Shown here: positions 44,409 through 52,705 of the stretch, piece by piece | Position numbering within the stretch: position 1 is the first letter of the stretch | Layout of the letters: every line of letters starts with the position of its first letter | Origin: Granulibacter bethesdensis | GTDB lineage: Bacteria; Pseudomonadota; Alphaproteobacteria; Acetobacterales; Acetobacteraceae | Length of the DNA stretch: 64,000 nucleotides | Reading direction: 5' to 3' | Assembly: GCF_001889545.1 (NCBI RefSeq) | Contig: NZ_CP018194.1 | Location: 310,001-374,000 of the forward strand | Position numbers and translations under genes: made by a program | Notes under the pieces: model-generated | Told to the model about the DNA's origin: nothing | Seen by the model: the letters and a program-made list of their open reading frames with translations, nothing else | Database searches by the model: none

Positions 44409-44795
44409 TCAGCGTTTCGCCACCGAATCGGCATGCGCCTTCAGCAGCGCCTCCAGCGGTAGATCAAGCGCGGGGCAAAGGGCCTCGATATGCGATGTTT
44501 GAAGAGGAATATCCTTCCGCAGGATGGCGCTCAGCTCTTCTTCCGGCAGTCGGGTAATAGCGGATAACAGGCGCGGCGGAATGGAGCGTTCAGCCATGGC
44601 ATTGCGGATCAGGGTAATCGGATCCGTGCTTTTGGGATCGGCCTGGGAAGCGAGGTAGTGCCCGGTCAGGATGGCCCAGACGCCCAGCATCTCATGTTCA
44701 CGGCTACCCGGTTCCGGGTTGTTGTTCATCAGGCGATGCATTTCCACACGCGCCGCTTGCAGATCGGCTTCATCGCGGATCGGTTTGAAATCCAT
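44409..44795 (-). CDS. HigA-like helix-turn-helix protein without a toxin partner
   Basis: A 128-residue protein starting MDFKPIRDEADLQAARVEMH, the typical opening of HigA/YgjM-type antitoxins. A DPITLIRNAMAER block, then a degenerate helix-turn-helix (PEEELSAILRKD) and the IEALCPALDLPLEALLKA end follow. The recognition helix is less conserved than in canonical XRE proteins. GGGGAGCC lies about 9 nt before the ATG. Upstream on the strand there are only 132 bases before a secreted protein gene, so a HigB toxin is not visible. It may be a free regulator or an abandoned antitoxin. Confidence 0.7.
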   Translation of the reverse strand: MDFKPIRDEADLQAARVEMHRLMNNNPEPGSREHEMLGVWAILTGHYLASQADPKSTDPITLIRNAMAERSIPPRLLSAITRLPEEELSAILRKDIPLQTSHIEALCPALDLPLEALLKAHADSVAKR

Positions 44796-44927
44796 ACCCG
44801 ACAGGCTCCCCAAAGATGATGACTATGTCTTGGGGGCGTTCTTAAAGCAGATGGGACACGGAAGAAAAGCGGCCCGGCCCGTTATGATGAGACAAGGGCG
44901 AGACTGGGTGAAAAGAAAGGGGCGGGA

Positions 44928-45266
44928 TCAGTTATCGTCGCCGTGCAGGGGAACCTTGACCAGCATGGTAGGGGTTGGCTGGAGGTTACGCTCCATCACC
45001 ACCTGGGACGAGTCTTTCCAGGTATAGCCATCACCCCGGAACTGGTCTCTCGGCTGGTAAAGAGTAGCCGAAACATACGGTTTTGCGGGTTGGACCGGCT
45101 TGGTGGGCTCACCGACATCAAGATTAGGCATGGGAGCAGCGGTATAGTCTTCCTGATGCGTGGCGCTGATGGTTGTCTGTTCGGAGGGAGAAGCGGCAAA
45201 AGCCGTTGTCAAAGACGGGATACAAAGCACCACCGCCACCAGTCCTGCCCTGAATACCGGTTTCAT
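44928..45266 (-). CDS. Hypothetical secreted protein
   Basis: A 112-residue protein with an N-terminal signal peptide (KPVFRAGLVAVVLCIPSLTT, cleavage probably after TAFA). The mature region is Pro/Thr/Gln-rich with no cysteine or recognised domain; the middle contains EPTKPVQPAKPYVS and the end MLVKVPLHGDDN. It probably resides in the periplasm. I do not recognise a family. It lies on the same strand as hemA upstream, but a strong hairpin separates them. Confidence 0.6.
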   Translation of the reverse strand: MKPVFRAGLVAVVLCIPSLTTAFAASPSEQTTISATHQEDYTAAPMPNLDVGEPTKPVQPAKPYVSATLYQPRDQFRGDGYTWKDSSQVVMERNLQPTPTMLVKVPLHGDDN

Positions 45267-45465
45267 GACTTTATTCTGCCTCCCAGCGCCAAAGCGCGTC
45301 TCCCGTCCTCATCTGTCTGCCGGACGGCTATCCGATCTGCTTTGTAACTGTCCCAGAATTCGCCTGTCTTGCCGGACAATCAAGTAAAACCTGCAACTGC
45401 ATTGATGAAAAAGCGTTATGTTGCCCGTTCGCCGCATTCCGCTCCTGTCATGGAACGGAAGGGTA

Positions 45466-45500
45466 GAGTAGCGCCACCGTGAAAAAGGGTGGCGCTACTC
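45466..45500. terminator. Strong hairpin downstream of hemA, probable terminator
   Basis: GAGTAGCGCCACC pairs perfectly with GGTGGCGCTACTC around a GTGAAAAAG loop, 15 bases after the hemA stop (minus strand). No T run follows on the minus strand, so it may be a stability or rho-assisted 3' end. Confidence 0.6.
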
Positions 45501-45514
45501 TTCTGATTGTCTGA

Positions 45515-46768
45515 TCAGCCGCCGGCACCGGTCCAGGCGGGTTGAGGACGATAGAGTCTGCTCTTGCATTCACTGGGCGGCAGGACGATCTGAAGTGCTT
45601 CCACAAGTCGGTCGATCATCTCATCCGTATGCTTTGGTGTTGCGGTCAGGCGCAGCCGCTCAGCTCCTTTGGGCACAGTCGGGTAGTTGATCGGGGTAGC
45701 ATAGATCCCGAATTCATCCAGCAGGCGTGCGCTGATGTCACGGCACAGCGCGGCATCGCCTACGAAAACCGGAACGATATGGCTTTCGGACTGCATACGG
45801 GGCAGCTGAGCCTCATCCAGTTTGCGCTTGAGCGTATCGGCCCGCTCGAACAGCTGGATGCGCCTTGTGGGATCGCTGCGCAGATGGCGGATGCTGGCCA
45901 GCGCGGCTGCCACGACCATGGGTGGCAGAGCGGTGGTGAAGATGAAACCGGCCGCAGTCGAGCGCAGGAAATCGACGATCTCTGTGTTGCCGGTGATATA
46001 GCCGCCATGCACGCCGAAGCCCTTGGCCAGCGTGCCCTCGATGATGTCCACGCGATGAGCGACATCATCCCGTTCTGACACACCACCACCGGTCGGGCCG
46101 TACATCCCCACGGCATGCACTTCGTCCAGATAGGTCATGGCGCCGTATTTCTGGGCCAGATCGCAGATCGCGCCGATCGGAGCGATGTCGCCATCCATCG
46201 AATAGACGCTCTCAAAGGCGATCAGCTTGGGCGTTCCGGTGGGGGCGGCGGCCAGCAATTCTTCCAGATGCTCCATGTCGTTATGGCGGAAGATCTGCCG
46301 CTTTGCATTGGCAGCGGCGCGCATGCCGACAATCATGGAGTTGTGGTTCTTCTCGTCGGAGAAGACATGCCAGTCGGGCAGACTGTTCAGAATAGTACCC
46401 AGCGCTGCCTGATTGGAGACATAGCCGGAGGTGAACAGCAGTGCCGCTTGCTTGCCATGCAGGGCGGCCAGTTCGGCTTCCAGCGCATCGTGCAGGGGGT
46501 TGGTGCCGCTGATATTCCGTGTGCCGCCCGCGCCTGCGCCCATCTCATGCGCGGCGGCGATGGCGGCCTGAATGGTGATCTCGGACGTGCCCATCGCCAG
46601 ATAATCGTTGGACGACCAGACGGTGACTTCCTGCACGCGTCCTTCATGTTCCCGGTGGTAGACGGGGAATTTGTCGGCCTGCTTTACCAGAGGGGTGAAC
46701 GTGCGATACCGGCCCTGTGCCTTGATGTCGTCGAGCGACCGGCGACAGAGATCATTGAAAGCATGCAT
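45515..46768 (-). CDS. hemA: 5-aminolevulinate synthase
   Basis: Condenses glycine and succinyl-CoA to 5-aminolevulinate using PLP, the first heme-pathway step in alphaproteobacteria. From the ATG at 46768 ([16 protein letters not shown]) the protein has 417 residues, close to the family. Blocks include [66 protein letters not shown] and the PLP lysine in [14 protein letters not shown] longer frame to 46879 adds 37 weakly supported residues. A TTGACG on the minus strand near 46940-46945 is a candidate -35. Supplies heme to the ccm-matured cytochromes. Confidence 0.96.
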   Translation of the reverse strand: MHAFNDLCRRSLDDIKAQGRYRTFTPLVKQADKFPVYHREHEGRVQEVTVWSSNDYLAMGTSEITIQAAIAAAHEMGAGAGGTRNISGTNPLHDALEAELAALHGKQAALLFTSGYVSNQAALGTILNSLPDWHVFSDEKNHNSMIVGMRAAANAKRQIFRHNDMEHLEELLAAAPTGTPKLIAFESVYSMDGDIAPIGAICDLAQKYGAMTYLDEVHAVGMYGPTGGGVSERDDVAHRVDIIEGTLAKGFGVHGGYITGNTEIVDFLRSTAAGFIFTTALPPMVVAAALASIRHLRSDPTRRIQLFERADTLKRKLDEAQLPRMQSESHIVPVFVGDAALCRDISARLLDEFGIYATPINYPTVPKGAERLRLTATPKHTDEMIDRLVEALQIVLPPSECKSRLYRPQPAWTGAGG

Positions 46769-47004
46769 GATGTGGTCGTCTACTTCCTGCTGGCTCACGC
46801 CATGGCGTGCCGGTTTCAACCTGGTCCTGAGGAAGCGACGCTCCGTTGCCGATGCGCCAACCCCTGGATCGCCCGTCACTTGATCTTACCGGATACCCGA
46901 CGGAACGGTAACACACAATTGTTCTTTGGGGATGGTGGCGTCAAGATTTAGTAATCGGCACAAATGGATAGGGTGCATGGCGGAATTATCATGACCATGC
47001 TGGT

Positions 47005-47514
47005 TCAATTCTGTCCCCGTTTGACGAAGATTCTGATTTCCGAGGCCTGAATGGCGGGGTCTGTCATGGCGGCCAGGCTGATCTGGTCAGAGTCGACTCC
47101 CATCAGCATCATGTCTTCGGCAACGGCGATGGCTTTCGTGCGGGCGTCCTTGGCGCGCCCTATCTGCTGCGTTGGGTTGCCTGTCGCGGGGACGACGGTG
47201 GTCACGACATAGACAATCCCGGGATGGGAGATATTGGCCTGCTGCACAGCCGTTCTCAACGCATCCGTATAGCTGCGATCCGCATCGTCATAACCATCAT
47301 AGCGGATAGTCAGCAGCGGAATGCGCCCTTCGGAGTTCAGGGCGGATATGAGCGCGGAGGGGGGCGGTTTGGCAGGGGCCGCCCCGAAAGTGGTGCGATC
47401 CACCAGCTTGCACCCGCCAAGGCCGGGGGCAGCCGCAAACATCAGGACCAGTATGGATCCCGGCTTCACCCATGGATGAAGCGAGGGGGACAGTAATCTG
47501 TGCAGGAAAGGCAT
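47005..47514 (-). CDS. Hypothetical lipoprotein
   Basis: A 169-residue protein. From the ATG at 47514 (MPFLHRLLSPSLHPW) it has a hydrophobic segment and a possible lipobox (LGGC). The mature domain resembles small OmpA-like or LysM-free periplasmic proteins with a conserved-looking AKDARTKAIAVAEDMMLMGV stretch and ends KIFVK-like (IRIFVKRGQN). The family is not recognised with confidence. GGAGC lies upstream. It is on the strand opposite the M20 hydrolase gene and 99 nt away. Confidence 0.6.
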   Translation of the reverse strand: MPFLHRLLSPSLHPWVKPGSILVLMFAAAPGLGGCKLVDRTTFGAAPAKPPPSALISALNSEGRIPLLTIRYDGYDDADRSYTDALRTAVQQANISHPGIVYVVTTVVPATGNPTQQIGRAKDARTKAIAVAEDMMLMGVDSDQISLAAMTDPAIQASEIRIFVKRGQN

Positions 47515-47612
47515 TGTGCTCCGGCTCCGCGATGCGCGCAGGCTTGCAGGGTTTGGCAGGCAGGGCAAGATCATTGCCGCACAGGACGTGCAGCAGACAG
47601 GAACAGGGCAGC

Positions 47613-48851
47613 ATGAGCGGCAGTAATCGGCGGATCAACGGCGAGCGTCTGTGGGACAGCCTGATGGAGATGGCGCAGATCGGGGCAACGCCGAAAGGGG
47701 GCGTGCGGCGTCTGGCCCTGACAGCGGAGGACCGGGCGGGACGGGACCGTCTGGCGGCGCTTGGCTGTGCGGCGGGCTATGCGGTCAGGACTGATGCGAT
47801 CGGCAACATGTTCCTGCGGCGGGAGGGGGAGACTCCGGACCGTAAACCGGTTTTGCTCGGCAGCCATCTGGACAGCCAGCCGAGCGGCGGCAAATTCGAT
47901 GGGGCGCTGGGGGTCATGGCAGCACTGGAAGTGCTGCGGACACTGGATGAGCACGGCATCGTCACGCAGGCCCCGATCGAGCTGGTCAACTGGACCGATG
48001 AGGAAGGCAGTCGCTTTGGCCGGGGATTGCTGGGGTCCGGAGTCTGGGCGGGTGTGAACGGGCTGGAGGAGACTCTGGCCCTGCGTGATCATGCCGGTAT
48101 CAGCGTGGCCGAGGCTCTGGAGGGGATTGCCGGAGATGCCCCGGCAGAGGCTTTCCCGGCGGACAGCTATTTTGAACTGCATATCGAGCAGGGGCCGATT
48201 CTGGAGGCCGAGAATGCCGATATCGGAATCGTCACCGGTGCACAGGCCCAGATCTGGTGGGATGTCATCGTCACCGGTCAGGATGCCCATGCAGGCACCA
48301 CTCCGCCCTCCGTGCGCAAGGATGCGCTGCTTTGCGCGGCCCGGATCATTGATCTGGTGGATCGGATGATGCGCGCACGGGGCGAGGCCGGGCGTGGCAC
48401 GGTCGGGGAGCTGCATGTGCTGCCTAACAGCCGCAATGTGATTCCGGGGGAGGTGCGCTTTACCGTGGAGTTCCGCCATCCCGATGATGCCGAGATTGCC
48501 CGCATTGCCGCCCAGTTCCCGCGAGAGGCCGGGTTCATCGCCCGTGACTGCGATGTCTCGCTGGCCTTGGAACCGGTGCTGAGGCTGGCATCCCAGCCTT
48601 TTGACCCGTCCTGCGTGGCGCTGGTGGCGGAGGCCGCGGCGCGTCATGGTTATGCAGCGCGCGAGATTGTCTCCGGTGCCGGCCATGATGCCATTTATGT
48701 GGCGCGCAGGCTGCCAGTGGCGATGATTTTCGTGCCCTGTCTGAACGGCCTGTCCCATAATGAGGCCGAAAGCATCACCAGGGCCCAGGCGGAGGCCGGA
48801 GCGCAGGTTCTGTTCGATGCGGTTCTGGCGCGGGCCGGGATCGTAGGATGA
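47613..48851 (+). CDS. Zn-dependent M20 amidohydrolase (allantoate/N-carbamoyl-amino-acid hydrolase type)
   Basis: A 412-residue metallopeptidase-fold enzyme that hydrolyses N-carbamoyl or ureido bonds. The di-metal site blocks are LLGSHLDSQPSGGKFDGALG (His and Asp ligands), NWTDEEGSRFG (catalytic Glu), HIEQGPILE and GAGHDAIYVA near the end. Homologues are allantoate amidohydrolase, beta-ureidopropionase and hydantoinase-type hydrolases; which applies here is not determined, and no purine or hydantoin genes adjoin it. The start MSGSNRR is the first ATG after a weak purine-rich site. gap follows on the same strand after 216 nt. Confidence 0.9.
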   Translation: MSGSNRRINGERLWDSLMEMAQIGATPKGGVRRLALTAEDRAGRDRLAALGCAAGYAVRTDAIGNMFLRREGETPDRKPVLLGSHLDSQPSGGKFDGALGVMAALEVLRTLDEHGIVTQAPIELVNWTDEEGSRFGRGLLGSGVWAGVNGLEETLALRDHAGISVAEALEGIAGDAPAEAFPADSYFELHIEQGPILEAENADIGIVTGAQAQIWWDVIVTGQDAHAGTTPPSVRKDALLCAARIIDLVDRMMRARGEAGRGTVGELHVLPNSRNVIPGEVRFTVEFRHPDDAEIARIAAQFPREAGFIARDCDVSLALEPVLRLASQPFDPSCVALVAEAAARHGYAAREIVSGAGHDAIYVARRLPVAMIFVPCLNGLSHNEAESITRAQAEAGAQVLFDAVLARAGIVG

Positions 48852-48912
48852 GCGTGGCGCGCATGGCTGAACCCAGACTGTCGATTCTTCTCTGTTTCTG
48901 TTGGGTTCGCGG

Positions 48913-48941
48913 CTTCCGCACTTCGTAGGGGCCTGTATAAC
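48913..48941 (+). promoter_or_regulatory. Candidate promoter of gap-pgk
   Basis: TATAAC at 48936-48941 with a weak -35 (CTTCCG) 17 bases upstream, 127 nt before the gap start. Only the -10 is convincing. Confidence 0.3.
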
Positions 48942-49067
48942 GAATGATCGCGAGAACCGGCGCGGAAGGCGCGCTGGAGAAAAAATGTTACGCCAGATCG
49001 CCTGTTGCGCGAGATATTCTTGCGTCTCGGTGGGTTGGTGGAGCGCTTGAGGAAAAGGAAGAACGCC

Positions 49068-50081
49068 ATGGCGGTCAAAGTCGCGATCAATGGTTTCGGG
49101 CGTATCGGACGGCTGGTCCTGCGCGCAATCGTGGAAAGTGGGCGCGAGGATGTCATCCCCGTCGTCATCAACGATCTGGGCAGTGTCGAGGCGAACGCCC
49201 ACCTGTTCCGCTATGACAGTGTGCATGGCCGCTTCCCCGGCGAGGTGCAGGTAGACGGTGACAGCATCATCATCCGCCATAACGGCCGCACCTTTGGCCC
49301 GATCCGCGTGACGGCCGAGCGCGACCCTGCGAAGGTGCCATTGCAGGGCGTGGATGTGGCGATGGAATGTACCGGCCTGTTCACGAAGAAGGATACGGCA
49401 GGGCAGCTGATCACTGCCGGTGCCCGCAAGGTGCTGATTTCCGCGCCGGGCGACGGGGTGGATGCCACCATCGTCTATGGCGTGAACCACAACACGATCA
49501 CCCCGGATATGACGGTGATCTCCAACGCGTCCTGCACCACAAACTGCCTCGCGCCGATGGCCAAGGTGCTGCATGACCGCTTCCGCATCCTGCGCGGCTA
49601 TATGGTGACGATCCATGCCTATACCGGCGATCAGCGCACCGTGGACACGCTGCACAAGGATCTGCATCGCGCCCGTGCCGCCGCCATGTCCACCATTCCG
49701 ACCAGCACTGGTGCCGCCAAGGCCGTCGGTCTCGTCCTGCCGGAGCTGAAGGGCAAGCTGGATGGCACCGCGATCCGCGTGCCGGTGCCGAATGTCTCGC
49801 TGGTGTCGCTGGACGTGAATCTCGAAAAGACCGCGACCGTCGAAGAGGTGAATGCTGCGATGAAAGCCGCCGCCGAGGGCGAGCTGAAGGGTATTCTCGC
49901 CTACAACACGGAAAAGCTGGTCAGTATCGACTTCAACCATGCTCCGGCGTCCTGCTCCTTTGACGCGACGCAGACGGCGGTTGTGGATGGTCAGATGGTG
50001 CGTGTGATGGGCTGGTACGACAACGAATGGGGCTTCTCCAACCGTATGTCCGACACCGCTGCGTTGTTCGGCAGCCTGTAA
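49068..50081 (+). CDS. gap: Glyceraldehyde-3-phosphate dehydrogenase
   Basis: Oxidises glyceraldehyde-3-phosphate with NAD(P)+ in glycolysis. From ATG 49068 the protein is 337 residues, normal. The Rossmann motif INGFGRIGR is at 7-15, the nucleotide-specific Asp follows in INDLGS, and catalytic C156 lies in [12 protein letters not shown]. The block [21 protein letters not shown] and the C-terminal [12 protein letters not shown] are diagnostic. GGAAAAGGAAG precedes the start. It forms a two-gene operon with pgk, 16 nt downstream. Confidence 0.97.
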   Translation: MAVKVAINGFGRIGRLVLRAIVESGREDVIPVVINDLGSVEANAHLFRYDSVHGRFPGEVQVDGDSIIIRHNGRTFGPIRVTAERDPAKVPLQGVDVAMECTGLFTKKDTAGQLITAGARKVLISAPGDGVDATIVYGVNHNTITPDMTVISNASCTTNCLAPMAKVLHDRFRILRGYMVTIHAYTGDQRTVDTLHKDLHRARAAAMSTIPTSTGAAKAVGLVLPELKGKLDGTAIRVPVPNVSLVSLDVNLEKTATVEEVNAAMKAAAEGELKGILAYNTEKLVSIDFNHAPASCSFDATQTAVVDGQMVRVMGWYDNEWGFSNRMSDTAALFGSL

Positions 50082-50097
50082 GAGACGGTCGTACGAT

Positions 50098-51288
50098 ATG
50101 TCGTTTCGCACATTGGACGGGCTTGATGTCCGTGGACGCCGGGTGCTGGTCCGGCTTGATCTGAACGTGCCGATGCGCGACGGGCGGGTGAGTGATCTCA
50201 CCCGCATCGAGCGTCAGGCGCCGACCATACGGGAACTGGCCGAAGGCGGCGCCCGTGTCATCGTCATGAGCCATTTCGACCGTCCGAAGGGAAAACGGGT
50301 GCCGGAAATGTCCCTGCGCCCGATTGCCGAGGCGCTGGGCGAGGCGCTGGGTCAACCGGTTGCTTTCGTGGATGACTGCATCGGCGGCACGGTGGAAGAA
50401 GCTGTGGCCGGGATGAAGGATGGTAACGTTCTGGTGTTGGAAAACACCCGTTTCCACGCCGCGGAAGAAAAGAACGATGCTGAATTTTCCCGCCTGCTGG
50501 CCTCGCTGGCCGAAGTTTATGTCAATGATGCGTTCTCTGCCGCGCATCGTGCTCATGCCAGCACCCATGGCGTGACAGCCCATCTGCCCGCCTATGCCGG
50601 GCGGCTGATGCAGCGGGAGGTTGAGGCGCTGGAACTGGCGCTCGGTTCGCCCGCTCGTCCGGTGGCAGCGATTGTCGGTGGTGCGAAAGTGTCCACCAAG
50701 CTTGATCTGCTGGGCAATCTTTCCACCAAGGTGGATGTGCTGGTGATTGGCGGGGCGATGGCCAACACCTTCCTGGCCGCGCAGGGCATCAAGGTTGGCA
50801 AGTCGCTTCAGGAAGCGGAGATGCACGATACCGCCCGCGCCATTCTGGAGACCGCGAAGAAGGCCGGTTGCGAGATACTGCTGCCGGTCGATGCGGTGAC
50901 GGCTACTGAGTTCCGGGCCGATCCGCCGACCCGCACTGTCAGCATCAACGAGATCCCGGAGGATGCGATGATGCTGGATGTCGGACCGGAAACGGTGCGT
51001 CTGCTGACGGAGCGCCTGTCCGGTGTGAAAACACTGGTCTGGAATGGCCCGCTGGGTGCGTTCGAGATCAGTCCCTTCGACAAGGCCACTGTGGCGCTGG
51101 CCCAGTCTGTTGCAGCGCTGACGGAAGCGGCCGGTCTGGTCAGCGTGGCGGGTGGTGGCGACACCGTCGCGGCGCTGAAACATGCTGGTGTGGTTGAGCG
51201 TCTGACCTACGTCTCCGCCGCGGGCGGTGCCTTTCTGGAGTGGATGGAAGGCAAGGAACTGCCGGGTGTCGCGGTGCTGCGCGCCTGA
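50098..51288 (+). CDS. pgk: Phosphoglycerate kinase
   Basis: Transfers phosphate from 1,3-bisphosphoglycerate to ADP. The 396-residue protein has the N-terminal block [29 protein letters not shown], the hinge and C-terminal nucleotide-binding region with [23 protein letters not shown], and [12 protein letters not shown] at the end. Length is standard. It is the second gene of gap-pgk and ends at a long hairpin. An unrelated long frame on the other strand is a shadow. Confidence 0.97.
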   Translation: MSFRTLDGLDVRGRRVLVRLDLNVPMRDGRVSDLTRIERQAPTIRELAEGGARVIVMSHFDRPKGKRVPEMSLRPIAEALGEALGQPVAFVDDCIGGTVEEAVAGMKDGNVLVLENTRFHAAEEKNDAEFSRLLASLAEVYVNDAFSAAHRAHASTHGVTAHLPAYAGRLMQREVEALELALGSPARPVAAIVGGAKVSTKLDLLGNLSTKVDVLVIGGAMANTFLAAQGIKVGKSLQEAEMHDTARAILETAKKAGCEILLPVDAVTATEFRADPPTRTVSINEIPEDAMMLDVGPETVRLLTERLSGVKTLVWNGPLGAFEISPFDKATVALAQSVAALTEAAGLVSVAGGGDTVAALKHAGVVERLTYVSAAGGAFLEWMEGKELPGVAVLRA

Positions 51289-51294
51289 TAAATG

Positions 51295-51336
51295 CCGCTC
51301 TCCTTCCTGTTCCGGTCGGGACAGGAAGGAGAGCGG
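51295..51336. terminator. Long perfect hairpin at the end of pgk
   Basis: A perfect 16-bp stem beginning CCGCTCTCCTTCCTGT, with loop TCCGGTCGGG and the complementary 16 bases. No U run follows, so termination could be rho-dependent or this could be an mRNA-stabilising 3' end. Confidence 0.6.
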
Positions 51337-51381
51337 GAAGACAAAAGAGCTGGCAAGGCCAGGTCCACGCGCTTTTTGCGG

Positions 51382-51714
51382 TCATGTCAGCCCGAGTACG
51401 GCAAGGTGTTTGGCATGTTGGAAAGCCACTGCCGTCGCGTGACGTGCTTGCTATAAACGCCCCGCACCCAGCCAGCATAGCGTGGCAGCCAGCACCTCCA
51501 CCATAATGATCAGAGCATAGGCTGTGTGTTGCAGCAGCAGCGACTGAATGGCGCGGTAGTGGATGTGTACATCCGGAAAAATTGTATCCATCGCCAGCAC
51601 GTGCTGCACGAATGGCCAGCTGGTGCCATCATCGGTCAGATTATCGAAGGCGGTCAGGGTGATCCATAATGCGATCAGTACCAGCACTGCGATCTTGCAC
51701 AGGCGTATGATCAT
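51382..51714 (-). pseudogene. DUF2165 family membrane protein, truncated remnant
   Basis: The first 87 codons encode a DUF2165 N terminus: TM1 (CKIAVLVLIALWITLTAFDN), then the family block FVQHVLAMDTIFPDV, then HTAYALIIMVEVLAATLCWLG. A TAG at 51451-51453 ends it, but the same frame continues 22 codons (QARHATAVAFQHAKHLAVLG) that match the next conserved region of DUF2165 (FNRAKRLAVLGL), then stops at a TGA (51382-51384). The second half of the usual ~165-residue protein is missing. Decay by nonsense mutation plus 3' deletion is the best reading; expression of the short protein is possible. Confidence 0.7.
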
Positions 51715-51759
51715 TGCATCATGATCCCATTGCTATGTCAGGCTGCAGGGATCAAACGC

Positions 51760-51787
51760 AAAAGACCTGATCGCTCAGGTCTTTTTT
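51760..51787. terminator. Bidirectional terminator between fdxA and the DUF2165 remnant
   Basis: AAAAGACCTGA, TCGC loop, TCAGGTCTTTT with a longer T run. On the minus strand it follows fdxA by 36 bases and also ends in T residues (TTTTGCG), so it serves fdxA. Confidence 0.85.
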
Positions 51788-51822
51788 GTCAGCATGGTTT
51801 CCACAGGAATGGAGGCAAATTC

Positions 51823-52155
51823 TTACGGCTCGCCTGGCTCGGTGGAGAACAACCCGGCTTTGCCCGGCTTGTCCTTCCATTCCTCGGCATCCGCCGGAGG
51901 CTCGCCCTTGCGGGTGATGTTCGGCCAGACGCTGGCATAGGTGCGGTTTTTCTCCGCCCAGGCGGTGGCGCGGTCGTCGCTGTCAGGGAAAATCGCTTCC
52001 GCCGGGCATTCCGGCTCGCACACGCCGCAATCGATGCACTCATCCGGATGGATGACGAGCATGTTCTCGCCGACATAGAAGCAGTCCACGGGACAGACTT
52101 CCACGCAGTCCATGAATTTGCAGCGGATGCAGTTCTCGGTGACCACGTAGGCCAT
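51823..52155 (-). CDS. fdxA: 7Fe ferredoxin FdxA
   Basis: A 110-residue electron carrier starting [17 protein letters not shown]. Nine cysteines (9, 12, 17, 21, 25, 40, 43, 46, 50) match the FdxA arrangement: a [3Fe-4S] cluster from C9, C17 and C50 and a [4Fe-4S] cluster from C21, C40, C43 and C46. The C-terminal extension ([15 protein letters not shown]) is typical of alphaproteobacterial FdxA. The ATG at 52155 agrees with the family start. It follows the S4-domain gene in a conserved helicase-S4-fdxA order, and its transcript ends at the terminator near 51775. Confidence 0.95.
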   Translation of the reverse strand: MAYVVTENCIRCKFMDCVEVCPVDCFYVGENMLVIHPDECIDCGVCEPECPAEAIFPDSDDRATAWAEKNRTYASVWPNITRKGEPPADAEEWKDKPGKAGLFSTEPGEP

Positions 52156-52257
52156 AAAGTCACTCCCGATCGCCCAAAGCGGCACCGTTTTCTGATGCCG
52201 CGCCGAATATGTGGCGGGCATATGCCGGGCTTTCCACCCCGATGCAAGGATTGCCGC

Positions 52258-52683
52258 TCAGTTTTCGTCCGTTTCGGGCGGGATGCCGCTTTCCGCTGGC
52301 AGCATGGCCGGTGAGGAAGGCGGGGTGGAGGCGGCATTTCCCGCCTTCACCCCGCTGCCCGGAATATCCTCATACAGTTCCCGTGCCTCGCTGGCCGGAC
52401 CCCGGCGGGTTGCCAGTGAGAGCACCCGTAGTACCCGCACGGTCTGCCGCTGCGGCTGGTCGCCGAACGGGACGACCAGCACATCACCGATCCGGAGTCT
52501 GGCGTGCGGCTTGTCGGTGGGCTGCCCGTTCAGCCGGATCAACCCGTGCTCAATCAACCTTGCGCACAGGGAGCGGCTTTTCAGAAAGCGGGCGCACCAC
52601 AACCAGCTATCCAGTCGCTGCCAGTTCTGGGGGCTGCCGGAATTGTGGGGGGAGAGGTTGGGGAAGGCAGGCTTGCCGCTCAT
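52258..52683 (-). CDS. S4 domain RNA-binding protein
   Basis: A 141-residue protein of the HslR/Hsp15-like S4 group. After a short lead (MSGKPAFPNL) the S4 domain runs from about residue 25 to 80: RLDSWLWCARFLKSRSLCAR, then LIEHGLIRLNGQPT and DVLVVPFGD. The tail is Pro/Ser/Glu-rich and probably disordered. Such proteins bind rRNA or stalled 50S complexes; the exact role here is unknown. The ATG at 52683 is preferred over the longer frame because the S4 fold starts just after it. It lies 22 nt downstream of the helicase gene on the same strand. Confidence 0.85.
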   Translation of the reverse strand: MSGKPAFPNLSPHNSGSPQNWQRLDSWLWCARFLKSRSLCARLIEHGLIRLNGQPTDKPHARLRIGDVLVVPFGDQPQRQTVRVLRVLSLATRRGPASEARELYEDIPGSGVKAGNAASTPPSSPAMLPAESGIPPETDEN

Positions 52684-52705
52684 CGATCCTGTGATTGTAT
52701 AAAAG

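Noticed and set aside
47571-50207. 878-residue open frame on the minus strand across the M20 hydrolase and gap genes
   Set aside because: It lies antisense to two clearly conserved genes and its translation is rich in His, Gln and Arg, typical of a GC-driven shadow frame.
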